In this document: positions 24,170 through 31,647 of the stretch, one piece after another
How positions within the stretch are numbered: position 1 is the first letter of the stretch
Layout of the letters: each line of letters opens with the position of its first letter
Assembly: GCA_913050015.1 (NCBI GenBank)
Contig: CAJXAZ010000007.1
Span: 1-31,647, forward strand
DNA: 31,647 nucleotides
From: an uncultured Gammaproteobacteria bacterium
GTDB taxonomy: Bacteria; Pseudomonadota; Gammaproteobacteria; Magnimaribacterales; D2472
Direction: 5' to 3'
Translations under genes and position numbers: made by a program
Notes under the pieces: generated by a model
Told to the model about the DNA's origin: nothing
Seen by the model: only the letters and a program-made list of their open reading frames with translations
Database searches by the model: none

Positions 24170-24516
24170 AGTAATTCTTTAATTCTTTCTGGAGGCCTTC
24201 CAACAACTGCCCTATTTCCTTTAATTACAATCGGTCTTTCAATTAATTTAGGAAATTTAATCATAAAATTTACAATATCTTGATCTGAATGTTCAATATC
24301 TCCTAGATCATTATCTTTATAATCTATCTCACCTTTTCTAAGAAGCTCCCTAGGACTAAGATCTAATTTTTTTAAAATGTCCTCAATCAAAGGAGCATTT
24401 AGTTCTATATCTAGATATAAAACGATCTCATGATCGTAATTATTTTGTTGAAGGATTTGAAGTGCTTGTCTAGATTTACTGCACCTAGGATTATGAAATA
24501 TTGTAAAGCTACTCAT
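24166..24516 (-). CDS. ArsC/Spx-family arsenate reductase-like protein
   Basis: A 116-residue thioredoxin-fold protein of the glutaredoxin-coupled ArsC family. HNPRCSKSRQ gives the catalytic Cys12 in the E. coli ArsC position, and RPIVI and AVVGRPPE hold the oxyanion-binding arginines. Length and the lack of ars genes nearby fit the chromosomal YfgD-type subgroup as well as true ArsC, so arsenate as substrate is not certain. Its start overlaps the SnoaL-like gene by 8 bases, making it the last gene of the six-gene minus-strand operon. Confidence 0.85.
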   Translation of the reverse strand: MSSFTIFHNPRCSKSRQALQILQQNNYDHEIVLYLDIELNAPLIEDILKKLDLSPRELLRKGEIDYKDNDLGDIEHSDQDIVNFMIKFPKLIERPIVIKGNRAVVGRPPERIKELL

Positions 24517-24940
24517 TAGCCTTGAATTGATCCAGCATTTTTTGCATCTGCATATGGATTATATTCACAGCCTGAAGCGGCCTTATCATGACTTTAAATT
24601 CTGAAATTCTACCCTCGTCATTAAAGGTAATAATATCAACTCCGTTAATATATTTACCATCTATCTGGGTTTCAAACTCTAAAATAGCCTGATTACCATC
24701 AAGAACTTCCTTGGTATAACGAAAGCTTGAGGTTTCTAGATCACCTTTTTTGGCGGCACCATCTCCACCAAATGTGTTCCCTGCTGCCATTAGATAGAGT
24801 TTTGTTAAATCTTTTCCTTTCTGAGGAGTAAAAACAACAGGAGAGAAAAAAACAACGTCATCAGCCAATAATTTATCGAAACCCCCTTCTAGATTTCCTT
24901 CAATTAACTGATGCCATTTCTTTATATTTTCTCTAATCAT
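24509..24940 (-). CDS. SnoaL-like / NTF2-fold protein
   Basis: A 143-residue alpha+beta-barrel (NTF2-like) protein. MIRENIKKWHQLIEGNLEGGFDKLLADDVVFFSPVVF is the typical SnoaL-like opening, and YINGVDIITFNDEGRISEFKVMIRPLQAV is the final strand pair of the cone. Members are cyclases, isomerases, dehydratases or non-catalytic carriers of lipophilic ligands, so no reaction can be named. The start overlaps the preceding stop by one or two bases (TAATG), and the end overlaps the ArsC-like gene by 8 bases. Its place beside a lipid-type oxidoreductase and an acyl-CoA synthetase suggests a hydrophobic acyl or polycyclic ligand, which is inference. Confidence 0.8.
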   Translation of the reverse strand: MIRENIKKWHQLIEGNLEGGFDKLLADDVVFFSPVVFTPQKGKDLTKLYLMAAGNTFGGDGAAKKGDLETSSFRYTKEVLDGNQAILEFETQIDGKYINGVDIITFNDEGRISEFKVMIRPLQAVNIIHMQMQKMLDQFKANE

Positions 24941-26115
24941 TAACCTTCTATCTTGAAAGTCAGCCCTGCATTAGCTTCCAATCTTTTTATCAATCTTTCT
25001 CCCATTGATGACGCTGGTGTATAAATTCCTCCAGCTAAATCTGGTGATTCTTTTACTAAGCATATTGCGCTTTCAGTTATCATTTTTGACGTAGAGCCAT
25101 AGCCAGGGTCCATATCGCCAGCGACAGATGCGCTGACTGTTTCCCCGTTATGGTCTGCACAAAATAAAACATCATAGCCGCCATTTTCTCTGGACTCTCT
25201 TGAAGGACCTTCTCCAGGTTTTGGAGCATCATCTCCTCCCATAGGATTAGCTGAAGCCATTGCATTTGCAACTTCCTTTCCTTCATCGCCTGGCCCTGCT
25301 ACCCACATTTCGTTGTAACTAAAATCTTCACCATAAGCATGATTCATGAGTGCATTGGAACGATGAACGTTTTTAGTGTTTATTGGAGCCATGAAAAATG
25401 GTGCTACCCATGTTTTAAGCTGTTCGTCATAGATAGGTTTTGAATCATCAGCCTGCTGGGGACCAGCAAATCCATCGGATAAAGAAAATGGATTTATTAA
25501 AGCTTCAAATAGATGCGGTTTTACCTTTAAAGAAGCCATTGTTGCTTTCATTGAGGCTGCAGTACCTCCAGAAAACTCACCTTTCATAACTCTAACTCTT
25601 CCTCTAACACTAGAGGATGGTTTCCCAAATCTTTTGGTTGCTTCATTTTGAACAAATAGTACTCCCAGATCAAACGGGATACTATCAAAGCCACAAGAGA
25701 ATACTATTCTAGAACCTGATTTTTTAGCCTCTTCTCTGTGTTCATTAATTTTCTCATGCATCCAGCCTGGTTCACCGCAAAGATCAACATAATCAACCCC
25801 AGAAGCAACACAAGCAGACAAGATATCATTACCGTAAAGCTGATAAGGCCCAACAGTAGTTAAAACACATTTTGTTTGAGAGGTAAGATCTTCAATGCTC
25901 GACAAATCATCACTATCGACTCTAATTAGAGGTATATCATCTGATACACCTATGTCGTCTTTAACAGATTGGAGCTTTTCTAGATTTCTGCCAGCCATTG
26001 CCCAAGAAATATCTTTATCATCTTTATATTTAGCAACTAAATACTCAACAACTAACTTTCCTGTAAAACCAGATGCACCGTAAACCACTAAATCAAATTT
26101 CTTATCATTACTCAT
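24940..26115 (-). CDS. saccharopine dehydrogenase-like NAD(P)-binding oxidoreductase
   Basis: A 391-residue protein with an N-terminal Rossmann fold, FDLVVYGASGFTGKLVVEYL (7-26), of the saccharopine dehydrogenase-like (SCCPDH) group. LTTVGPYQLYGNDILSACVASGVDYVDLCGEPGWM follows, with RVRVMKGEFSGGT in the second domain. This group includes the mycobacterial trans-acting enoyl reductase of phthiocerol lipid synthesis and animal lipid-droplet proteins; it is not a lysine-pathway enzyme. A role in reducing an acyl or lipid intermediate is plausible. It has an AGGA ribosome site and sits 30 bases after the acyl-CoA synthetase gene in the same operon. Substrate is unknown. Confidence 0.85.
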   Translation of the reverse strand: MSNDKKFDLVVYGASGFTGKLVVEYLVAKYKDDKDISWAMAGRNLEKLQSVKDDIGVSDDIPLIRVDSDDLSSIEDLTSQTKCVLTTVGPYQLYGNDILSACVASGVDYVDLCGEPGWMHEKINEHREEAKKSGSRIVFSCGFDSIPFDLGVLFVQNEATKRFGKPSSSVRGRVRVMKGEFSGGTAASMKATMASLKVKPHLFEALINPFSLSDGFAGPQQADDSKPIYDEQLKTWVAPFFMAPINTKNVHRSNALMNHAYGEDFSYNEMWVAGPGDEGKEVANAMASANPMGGDDAPKPGEGPSRESRENGGYDVLFCADHNGETVSASVAGDMDPGYGSTSKMITESAICLVKESPDLAGGIYTPASSMGERLIKRLEANAGLTFKIEG

Positions 26116-26145
26116 ATTGTTATCCTATTATTTATTTTAAAAAAA

Positions 26146-27957
26146 CTAAAAACCAGCTTGATCGTTCTGTATTAACTCATAAAAGTCATTATCAAGCGGT
26201 ACGTAATCATTAGAGCCAGGTTTTTTAACATAGACGATGTCGCCATCTACCTTATCTAAATGAAATGCCTCTTCTCTAAGATCATTCTTCTTAAGCTTGA
26301 ATGTCCCTGTAGTATCTAATTTGCTTGTAACTCTTATAAAAAGAGGACGAGCATATGATGGTAATTGTCCTGCAATAAATGATGACAGGTCAGCCCAATT
26401 TACATCCTTTCCAGGAGTTTGATTGAATGTAACCATTCCAGCTCGACCTTCACATCCTGTTACTTTTACTCCATAAACATTAGCCATATTTACTTCTGGA
26501 GACTGGTTTAGAATTTCAGCTACTTCATTTGTAGATACATTTTCAGATTTCCATCTAAACGTGTCGCCCACTCTATCAACAAACTGATAATGTGTTTGAC
26601 CTAGAGCAAAACCAACATCCATTCTTTTAATCAAATCACCACTATTAAACCAGGCATCACCTTTTTCTAGAACATCCCTTAATATTTTCTTTTCGCTTTC
26701 CTTTTTGTCTGTATAGCCATTGAATGGGGCATCAGGTGATATTTTGACAGCTAGAAGTCCAGGCTCCTCTTCAGCAGTTTCTGAACAGAATCCATCACTA
26801 TTTCTTTTTAACTCATCGCTAGCAACATCATACTGAAGAAGAACAACCTTGGCATTTGTCATACCAATAGTCTTATCTTTATTCAACATATTTAGAAACA
26901 TGCATGCGCCTTCACTTGCTCCGTATATTTCGGCTATTCTTTCAACGCCAAATCGACCCCTGAAGCAATCCCATAAATCTGGTCTCAAGCCATTTCCAAC
27001 CATGGCCCTAATTGGATTATTTTTTTCTTCTTCGCAAGGCTCTTGAAGACTTAAGTACCTACAAAGCTCACCCACATAAATAAAAGTAGTAGTTTGATGT
27101 TTTTGAACCTCAGCCCAGAAAGCAGAAGCAGAGAATTTACGTTTTATAAAGATTGATGCTCCAGTAGAAATAACAGCACTTAAGCCAAGCATTAAACCTG
27201 TTGAGTGATAAAGAGGAAGACAGTTATAAAGTCGATCTTCGTGAGTCATTCTGTATCCACCAACGGTAATATTGATTGAAGCTGCAACAATTTTAGCGTT
27301 TGGAAAAATCGCTGCTTTTGGAACACCTGTGGTTCCTGATGTAAAAATATAAAAGGCTGTATCTTTTGCAGTTACTTGCTCAATTTCTTTTAGATTTTCT
27401 ATTTTACTAAGATCTAAGGAGTTTTTAAGATTGGTTGCCCAAGAGGGTGTTCCAATTGAATTGGTATCTTCACACCAATAAATATCTTTACTATCTTGAA
27501 TAGTGATATCGCTAAGTACATTTGAAAAAGCTTCTGTTAGCTCCTCACCTACAATACATTTCTTAGAATCAGAGCTATTAATACAATGAATTAATGGATC
27601 TCCAGTAAGACTATTATTGATGAGAACTCCAATAGCACCTATCTTGTTTAGTGCAATTAATGAAATCACATAATCAGAGCGATTTTCCATAAAAAGAACT
27701 ACGCGATCCTGATGACCAACTCCCTCTTTTACAAGAAATTTTGCAAGAATATTTGCAGATTCGTTTATTTGGTTATAAGACCATTCCTCATCGTTATAAA
27801 CTATAAAGTTTTTTTCACCATGCTCTTGAACAGTAGCTTCAAACATATGAGCTAGTGATACTGAGTCATCCGGCAAAGGAAATTTATATCTAATAGTAGG
27901 AAGTATGTACTTGATTTCACCAAGCACTCTGAAAAATTCTTTTATTTTAGGAATCAT
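26146..27957 (-). CDS. FATP-type long/very-long-chain acyl-CoA synthetase
   Basis: Activates a fatty or other carboxylic acid to its CoA thioester through an acyl-adenylate. The 603-residue protein carries the AMP-binding P-loop TSGTTGVPK (206-214), the EIYGASEG motif, and the hinge-region GDLI. Its C-terminus (TGTFKLKKNDLREEAF and YVPLDNDFYELI) is diagnostic of the FATP/FadD6 subfamily rather than E. coli FadD. FATP relatives activate very long chains, bile acids and sterol side chains. Its start overlaps the DUF1330 gene by 4 bases. It may feed the acyl-CoA dehydrogenases elsewhere in the window, but this is only suggested by proximity. Confidence 0.9.
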   Translation of the reverse strand: MIPKIKEFFRVLGEIKYILPTIRYKFPLPDDSVSLAHMFEATVQEHGEKNFIVYNDEEWSYNQINESANILAKFLVKEGVGHQDRVVLFMENRSDYVISLIALNKIGAIGVLINNSLTGDPLIHCINSSDSKKCIVGEELTEAFSNVLSDITIQDSKDIYWCEDTNSIGTPSWATNLKNSLDLSKIENLKEIEQVTAKDTAFYIFTSGTTGVPKAAIFPNAKIVAASINITVGGYRMTHEDRLYNCLPLYHSTGLMLGLSAVISTGASIFIKRKFSASAFWAEVQKHQTTTFIYVGELCRYLSLQEPCEEEKNNPIRAMVGNGLRPDLWDCFRGRFGVERIAEIYGASEGACMFLNMLNKDKTIGMTNAKVVLLQYDVASDELKRNSDGFCSETAEEEPGLLAVKISPDAPFNGYTDKKESEKKILRDVLEKGDAWFNSGDLIKRMDVGFALGQTHYQFVDRVGDTFRWKSENVSTNEVAEILNQSPEVNMANVYGVKVTGCEGRAGMVTFNQTPGKDVNWADLSSFIAGQLPSYARPLFIRVTSKLDTTGTFKLKKNDLREEAFHLDKVDGDIVYVKKPGSNDYVPLDNDFYELIQNDQAGF

Positions 27958-28361
27958 ATGTCTATTGTCTCAATATTTAGCTGTCCGTCAAGACCGGCTT
28001 CTCTATGAATGTGGGATTTAAGATATTCTGAATCTAAGGACATTTCAAGCAAAGCTTTTCTATTAGGGTATTTTGCAATAGCAACCATATCCCAAAGCTC
28101 TTCTACCTCACCCAACATAAGACGATTTATATTTTTACTAAAAACTACGGTCCCTCCAAATCTCTCAACATGAGCAACTACTTCTTTTGCATAAATTAAA
28201 TAAGCCTCTCTTCCTGTGAGGCTGGTCTCTCTATTATCAGAATATTCAGCTTTATCTTTAAACTTTAAGAGATTGACCATGCTAATTGGACCAACTTCAG
28301 GACTATCAATGAATCCCTTTATTTGCTCTTCATTTGGTTGTTTTTTATTTTGTACTTTCAT
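27954..28361 (-). CDS. DUF1330-family protein
   Basis: A 135-residue protein with ferredoxin-like (dimeric alpha-beta barrel) features of DUF1330. GPISMVNLLKFKDKAEY opens the first strand, GREAYLIYAKEVVAHVERFGGTVVF follows, and WDMVAIAKYPNRKALLEM is the typical third block. Function is unknown; the fold is shared with small monooxygenases and ligand-binding proteins. It has the best ribosome site of the operon (GGGGAG five bases before ATG). It lies 23 bases after the metallo-hydrolase gene and overlaps the acyl-CoA synthetase gene by 4 bases. Confidence 0.82.
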   Translation of the reverse strand: MKVQNKKQPNEEQIKGFIDSPEVGPISMVNLLKFKDKAEYSDNRETSLTGREAYLIYAKEVVAHVERFGGTVVFSKNINRLMLGEVEELWDMVAIAKYPNRKALLEMSLDSEYLKSHIHREAGLDGQLNIETIDI

Positions 28362-28384
28362 GAAGGCTCCCCTACCCTTTTGAA

Positions 28385-29455
28385 TTAATTAACCGATGAG
28401 ATATTAATTTCATCAGAATCAATAGGCATTATAACCATAGTTCCATCATTCGACGCAGTCCAATTTTTTCTAATATCGTCAACACCTCTATACATAATAT
28501 CTTCCATTAATTGATTTCTTGGTGCTGGAAGGTGATGGTAAAAGATAAGATGCTTAACATTGGCTTCATTTGCAGCTTTCACGACATCAAGAACAGGGGT
28601 GTGGTAGTCAAGAATATCAACAGTTACGATTTCAGCTACAAGATTGCCAGTTTTCTTAGCGGCTTTATTAATGATATCTAGAAGCTCAAGCGACATAGAT
28701 TCGTGAAATAAAACGTCAACATTTTTTGAATTATTTACTAGGTTTTGATCATAAATTGTATCTCCACTGATACTTATAGACCTTCCTTTATAATCAATTC
28801 TATAGCCTAGCGCAGGGTCAACCGGATCATGAGAAACGCTATAAGCAGTAATTTTTAGATTACCATCGTCGATTAAAACTGAATTTTCTAAATCAACAGT
28901 GTGGGTATTAAAACCAGCTACATCTAATGGTGCTAATTTATCTCCATGATGCTTATTTCTAAAAAAATAGTCTTTTTTGTATGCGAGTTCAATACCATCA
29001 GTAAGCATCTGAACTCCATCTGGTCCATAAACTTTCAGTTTGGAATCTCTTTGTCCAGCAATCCATGTACTCATATGAAATTCTGCTATATCTGCGATAT
29101 GATCAGAATGTAAATGGGTATAAAAAATACCTTGAACTCTGTTCCATGGAGTATTCCAATTCTGTAAATTCTGGGCGCTGCCATTACCTGTATCAAATAT
29201 AAATATCTGATCACCAGCTTGAACCAAGATACATGCCTCTGCTCTATTTGGATCGTTGATTGGAGATCTTGAACCACAGACAACTGCTGTTAAAGCATCT
29301 TCTTCAGGCAAATATGACATAGACTTAGATGTACCCATCTTATCAATAGCTGTTTCTAGTATTTTATCTTGAAATACTGGTTGTCTTATAAGTATTGAGT
29401 AAATTACGAATAAAGAGACTGCTGCTAGTAATAGATATTTAATAAATTTTTTCAT
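28385..29455 (-). CDS. membrane-anchored metallo-beta-lactamase-fold hydrolase
   Basis: A 356-residue protein with an N-terminal hydrophobic anchor (about 4-23), so it acts on the outer face of the inner membrane. The metal site is THLHSDH (113-119: His114, His116, Asp118, His119). A further His lies in SVSHDP, the bridging Asp in SGDT, and the last His in FYHHLPAP. The layout resembles RNase Z/arylsulfatase-like members rather than lactamases; the substrate could be an ester, sulfate ester or lactone. The ribosome site is AAGGGG. It is the first gene of the six-gene operon and is divergent from the LysR gene, the usual arrangement for a LysR target. Confidence 0.85.
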   Translation of the reverse strand: MKKFIKYLLLAAVSLFVIYSILIRQPVFQDKILETAIDKMGTSKSMSYLPEEDALTAVVCGSRSPINDPNRAEACILVQAGDQIFIFDTGNGSAQNLQNWNTPWNRVQGIFYTHLHSDHIADIAEFHMSTWIAGQRDSKLKVYGPDGVQMLTDGIELAYKKDYFFRNKHHGDKLAPLDVAGFNTHTVDLENSVLIDDGNLKITAYSVSHDPVDPALGYRIDYKGRSISISGDTIYDQNLVNNSKNVDVLFHESMSLELLDIINKAAKKTGNLVAEIVTVDILDYHTPVLDVVKAANEANVKHLIFYHHLPAPRNQLMEDIMYRGVDDIRKNWTASNDGTMVIMPIDSDEINISSVN

Positions 29456-29482
29456 AATTCAAGCCCCTTATAAAGTAAGTAT

Positions 29483-29503
29483 TTGTAATGATTAATCTTA
29501 CAA
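29483..29503. promoter_or_regulatory. dyad TTGTAA-N9-TTACAA in the LysR/hydrolase spacer
   Basis: A perfect 6-bp inverted repeat around a GATTAATC core, lying 28 bases before the hydrolase start. TATAAT boxes for leftward transcription occur upstream of it at 29512-29517 and 29523-29528, so the dyad would fall at or just after the start of the hydrolase message. It has the size of a LysR-type (T-N11-A-like) site. Function is inferred from position. Confidence 0.4.
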
Positions 29504-29522
29504 TGACTCTAATTATAATAAC

Positions 29523-29551
29523 ATTATAGGAAATGCATTTTACTTGTGCAA
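29523..29551 (-). promoter_or_regulatory. candidate promoter for the hydrolase operon
   Basis: Read leftward, TATAAT (29523-29528) with TTGCAC (29546-29551) 17 bases upstream gives a promoter whose -35 lies inside the dyad at 29535-29557. A second TATAAT at 29512-29517 is an alternative. The -35 matches only 3 of 6, as is common for activator-dependent promoters. Confidence 0.4.
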
Positions 29552-29598
29552 AAATGCTTTAAAATACTTGGAAATATAAATTATTTGTGCGAATATGC
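29535..29598. promoter_or_regulatory. inverted and direct repeats upstream of the LysR gene, candidate LysR binding sites
   Basis: GCATTTT (29535-29541) and AAAATGC (29551-29557) form a 7-bp dyad with a 9-base spacer. In addition TTGTGCAAAAATGC (29544-29557) recurs with two mismatches as TTGTGCGAATATGC (29585-29598), 41 bases apart, about four helical turns. The second copy ends 4 bases before the LysR start codon. Repeated sites on one helix face suit autoregulation plus control of the divergent operon. The repeats are seen; binding is inferred. Confidence 0.45.
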
Positions 29599-29602
29599 AT
29601 AT

Positions 29603-30478
29603 ATGAATTGGAGTAATCTAGAATATTTTTTAGCTGTAGCTAGGACAGGTTCTTTGAGCTCAGCCTCAAAAATACTTGAAGTAAACCACTCAACAGTTGG
29701 TAGGCGTCTGGATAAGCTTGAGGATCAGTTGAATATTAAACTATTTAAAAGAAATAACAGAGGCTATCAGCTTACTGAGCAAGGACTAGCTTTAGAGAAA
29801 GAAGCTATTAAAGTTGAGGAACAGGTAAATAAAATACATAGAGTTTTTAGTACTCAGCAATCTGAGTTATCTGGAACGTTGACTATAAGCAAGCCAGTGA
29901 ATGGAGGGCTTGACCTTTCTGCTATGGCGAGCGAGTTTATTAAAAAATATCCAAATATAGACCTAAATCTTAAATCATCATCTAACAAAGCTGACCTTAC
30001 ATTACATCAAGTTGATATCTCCATACAGGTAACAAACAAACCTAATGAAGACTTAATTGGAACAAATCTAGGCAAAATTCCAGTACATATATTTGGTGAT
30101 GAATCATATATTGATAAAATCAAGGATGTAAATGATCTAGAGTGGATTGTATGGGTTGACGATAGTGGTGTATTAGATATGGAGGAAAGACTAATTAGTT
30201 TGGTTAATAATCCCAAAATAATTATTAGAACTAATTCTTATTCTGAAATTATTGATTACATTCAGTCTGGGACAGGGGTTAGTCTTATTTCTGGATTTGG
30301 ACTTCCTGAAAATCACAAACTTAAAGCTTATAGGCCTGATAAATATAAGTTTGATAATAATATTTGGATTTTATATCATCCTGATTTGAGAGATAACGCA
30401 AAAGTGAAGGCTTTCAAGGAATTTTTTATAGAGCAATTTAATTTAAGAATTTTAGAGAGAAGAGAATTGATAACTTGA
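29603..30478 (+). CDS. LysR-family transcriptional regulator
   Basis: The start at 29603 matches the family N-terminus (MNWSNLEYFLAVARTGSLSSA). The frame stays open upstream to a GTG but adds non-family sequence across the repeat region. The 291-residue product has the winged helix-turn-helix at about 3-60 (SKILEVNHSTVGRRLDKLEDQLNIKLFKR) and a periplasmic-binding-like effector domain after about residue 90. It resembles regulators whose target is the divergent gene. That would be the hydrolase-acyl-CoA synthetase operon, and the spacer carries dyads and repeats suited to it. The effector is unknown. It converges on the DUF952 gene 38 bases away; no terminator hairpin is evident. Confidence 0.9.
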   Translation: MNWSNLEYFLAVARTGSLSSASKILEVNHSTVGRRLDKLEDQLNIKLFKRNNRGYQLTEQGLALEKEAIKVEEQVNKIHRVFSTQQSELSGTLTISKPVNGGLDLSAMASEFIKKYPNIDLNLKSSSNKADLTLHQVDISIQVTNKPNEDLIGTNLGKIPVHIFGDESYIDKIKDVNDLEWIVWVDDSGVLDMEERLISLVNNPKIIIRTNSYSEIIDYIQSGTGVSLISGFGLPENHKLKAYRPDKYKFDNNIWILYHPDLRDNAKVKAFKEFFIEQFNLRILERRELIT

Positions 30479-30516
30479 TTTATAAATAGATTGAAGAAGT
30501 TACTGGCTATGTATTT

Positions 30517-30909
30517 TTAAACTCCAATAGACTTACCTATTAGCTTCTCTGGAAGCTCAGCTTGCAAAAGTACTTCTTCAGGTAAGGCAAATGCACCTCT
30601 ATTTAAATTCCATACTTTACAAGCATGCTTTATATTTAAATCACCATATAAGTGATAAAAAGACCCGCTCCTCTTGCTACTTGGACCTACTGATTCTAAC
30701 TTTAGGTTGCTTTTTATTTGTTCATAGGACAGTTGGATGAGAATAACTTCTTCAAATTTAGAGAAGTAAAGTGATAGAGTTGAGGCTAATTGTTTGGAGG
30801 TTGAAAGATGAACGAAACCATCTTTATTATCCAATTCAGTAATAATAAACCCTTTGCTATTTGCAAGCTCCCATTCTTGAGTTGTTAATACTTTATAAAG
30901 ATTATTCAT
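30517..30909 (-). CDS. DUF952-family protein
   Basis: A 130-residue protein of the DUF952 family. LYKVLTTQEWELANSKGFI, DGFVHLSTSKQLASTL and SFYHLYGDLNIKHACKV are its three conserved blocks; the FVHLS and HLYG histidines are the invariant ones. The family has an ADP-ribosyltransferase-like fold, but no function is established that I know of. Its start overlaps the end of the MFS transporter gene by 8 bases, so the two are co-transcribed. Confidence 0.85.
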   Translation of the reverse strand: MNNLYKVLTTQEWELANSKGFIITELDNKDGFVHLSTSKQLASTLSLYFSKFEEVILIQLSYEQIKSNLKLESVGPSSKRSGSFYHLYGDLNIKHACKVWNLNRGAFALPEEVLLQAELPEKLIGKSIGV

Positions 30910-31647
30910 TTTTAGCTAATTCAAGATTACGCTTTTCTGCTGCCTCCCAGTCTTTAGGTAGGACACGAGAGACTATTAAAAAGCTTATGATGGAAGGTAT
31001 AAAAATACAAAAAGTTAGAGACATGGCATATCGCATTGATTCTAAATCATTATAATTTTCTTTAAAAACATCGATCATCCATCCTGCAAAAGTTGGACCT
31101 CCGCCTAATGCGATCATATTGAGAACAAAGAAAAATAAGGCAGTAGACATAGCTCGCATATTAATAGGAGCAAGAGTTTGTGCAATTGCAAAGCTTGGTC
31201 CTAGATACATACCGACAAAAAGTAAAAAGAATGTAGAAAGAATAAGATTTGTCTCTATTGATGGCACCCAGAAGCTGCCAACACCTATTGGTAAGCAAAG
31301 ACTAATTGCGATTGCAGGTACCCAGCCGTATGCACGAATATCTCTTTTTCCCCATGAATCTGCCAGCCTAGCTCCAAAAAATGCACCTCCAGCATAAGCT
31401 GTCCCGTTAATGATGCCTAATAGAATTATAAGATGCTGAAAATCAAAACTTGGATCTAAAGCTATTAAGTATTTAGTGTGAAAGGTTGAGAGAGCATAAG
31501 ACGCGAAAGAGCCAAAGGCTATTCCTAGACACATAGCCCACCAGGCAGGTATTTTAAGAAGTGTTCTTAATGACTCCATAAATGGTGGTTTTACCATTTC
31601 TGCTTGATCACCCAATTCCATAGCACCACGAATAGGTTCACGAAGAA
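30902..31647 (-). CDS. MFS transporter, C-terminal part (5' end beyond the window)
   Basis: The frame is open to the right edge (upstream of the first ATG at 31621 it reads LREPIRGA), so the gene begins outside the window. The visible 248 residues comprise the central loop and the last six transmembrane helices of a major facilitator protein. A cytoplasmic loop reads REPIRGAMELGDQAEM, and ARLADSWGKRDIRAY is the repeat of the family's A-like loop motif between helices 8 and 9. The final helices end near SRVLPKDW. The overall look resembles MFS members annotated as spinster-like or organic-anion carriers, but the substrate is not predictable. Confidence 0.85.
   Translation of the reverse strand, partial: LREPIRGAMELGDQAEMVKPPFMESLRTLLKIPAWWAMCLGIAFGSFASYALSTFHTKYLIALDPSFDFQHLIILLGIINGTAYAGGAFFGARLADSWGKRDIRAYGWVPAIAISLCLPIGVGSFWVPSIETNLILSTFFLLFVGMYLGPSFAIAQTLAPINMRAMSTALFFFVLNMIALGGGPTFAGWMIDVFKENYNDLESMRYAMSLTFCIFIPSIISFLIVSRVLPKDWEAAEKRNLELAKNE

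Noticed and set aside
29546..29602. GTG start upstream of the LysR gene
   Set aside because: The added residues are unlike the family and would run through the repeat region; the ATG at 29603 gives the standard LysR N-terminus.

Overview
The window is AT-rich (about one third G+C by eye), gene-dense and compact. Genes abut or overlap by 1-12 bases, and no gene-free stretch exceeds about 150 bases. The gene content is that of an aerobic Gammaproteobacterium rich in acyl-CoA metabolism: NadK, RraA, a YihG-like acyltransferase, Prc, exonuclease III, TadA, several acyl-CoA dehydrogenases and an acyl-CoA carboxylase. Streamlining plus low G+C suggests a marine surface-ocean lineage such as SAR86. 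That placement is inference; there is no rRNA or other decisive marker here. I see no tRNA, rRNA, CRISPR array, insertion sequence or prophage.

Layout. At 1-1574 lie a gene tail, a rhomboid protease and NAD kinase (minus strand). At 1705-4961 is a plus-strand operon of two acyl-CoA dehydrogenase subunits and a PlsC-type acyltransferase, meeting RraA tail to tail. At 5523-6677 is a nitronate monooxygenase-like flavoprotein. At 6678-8538, on the minus strand, are a glutathione S-transferase and an exported MsrA-thioredoxin-MsrB fusion. At 8638-17743 is a tightly coupled plus-strand operon: biotin-dependent acyl-CoA carboxylase beta and alpha subunits, a TetR regulator, an AtuA-family protein, a crotonase-fold protein and a second pair of acyl-CoA dehydrogenase subunits. 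Prc, exonuclease III and a GNAT acetyltransferase follow to 21093.

At 21105-23260 (minus) are TadA, an exported CIA30-family protein and a GcvT/DmdA-family protein. At 23374-24169 (plus) is a two-gene module of a small APS-kinase-like P-loop protein and a small HxGH nucleotidyltransferase. At 24166-29455 (minus) is a six-gene operon: anchored metallo-beta-lactamase-fold hydrolase, DUF1330, FATP-type acyl-CoA synthetase, saccharopine-dehydrogenase-like oxidoreductase, SnoaL/NTF2-fold protein and ArsC-like reductase. A LysR regulator is divergent from it at 29603-30478. The window ends with a DUF952 protein and the C-terminal part of an MFS transporter.

How the genes fit together. The 8.6-17.7 kb operon resembles the acyclic terpene (atu) or leucine (liu) type of pathway. 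In that logic a branched acyl-CoA is dehydrogenated, carboxylated on its methyl branch, hydrated and cleaved. No HMG-CoA lyase is present here, and the substrate cannot be read from sequence. A perfect 13-bp inverted repeat at 8577-8612 lies just after a TATAAT box upstream of this operon and is the best candidate operator for the TetR protein encoded inside it. Both acyl-CoA dehydrogenase pairs look like catalytic/non-catalytic heteromers. The best leads for new biology are this carboxylation operon and its operator, the kinase-nucleotidyltransferase pair, the LysR-governed acyl-CoA operon, the DmdA-like protein and the unusual Msr fusion.
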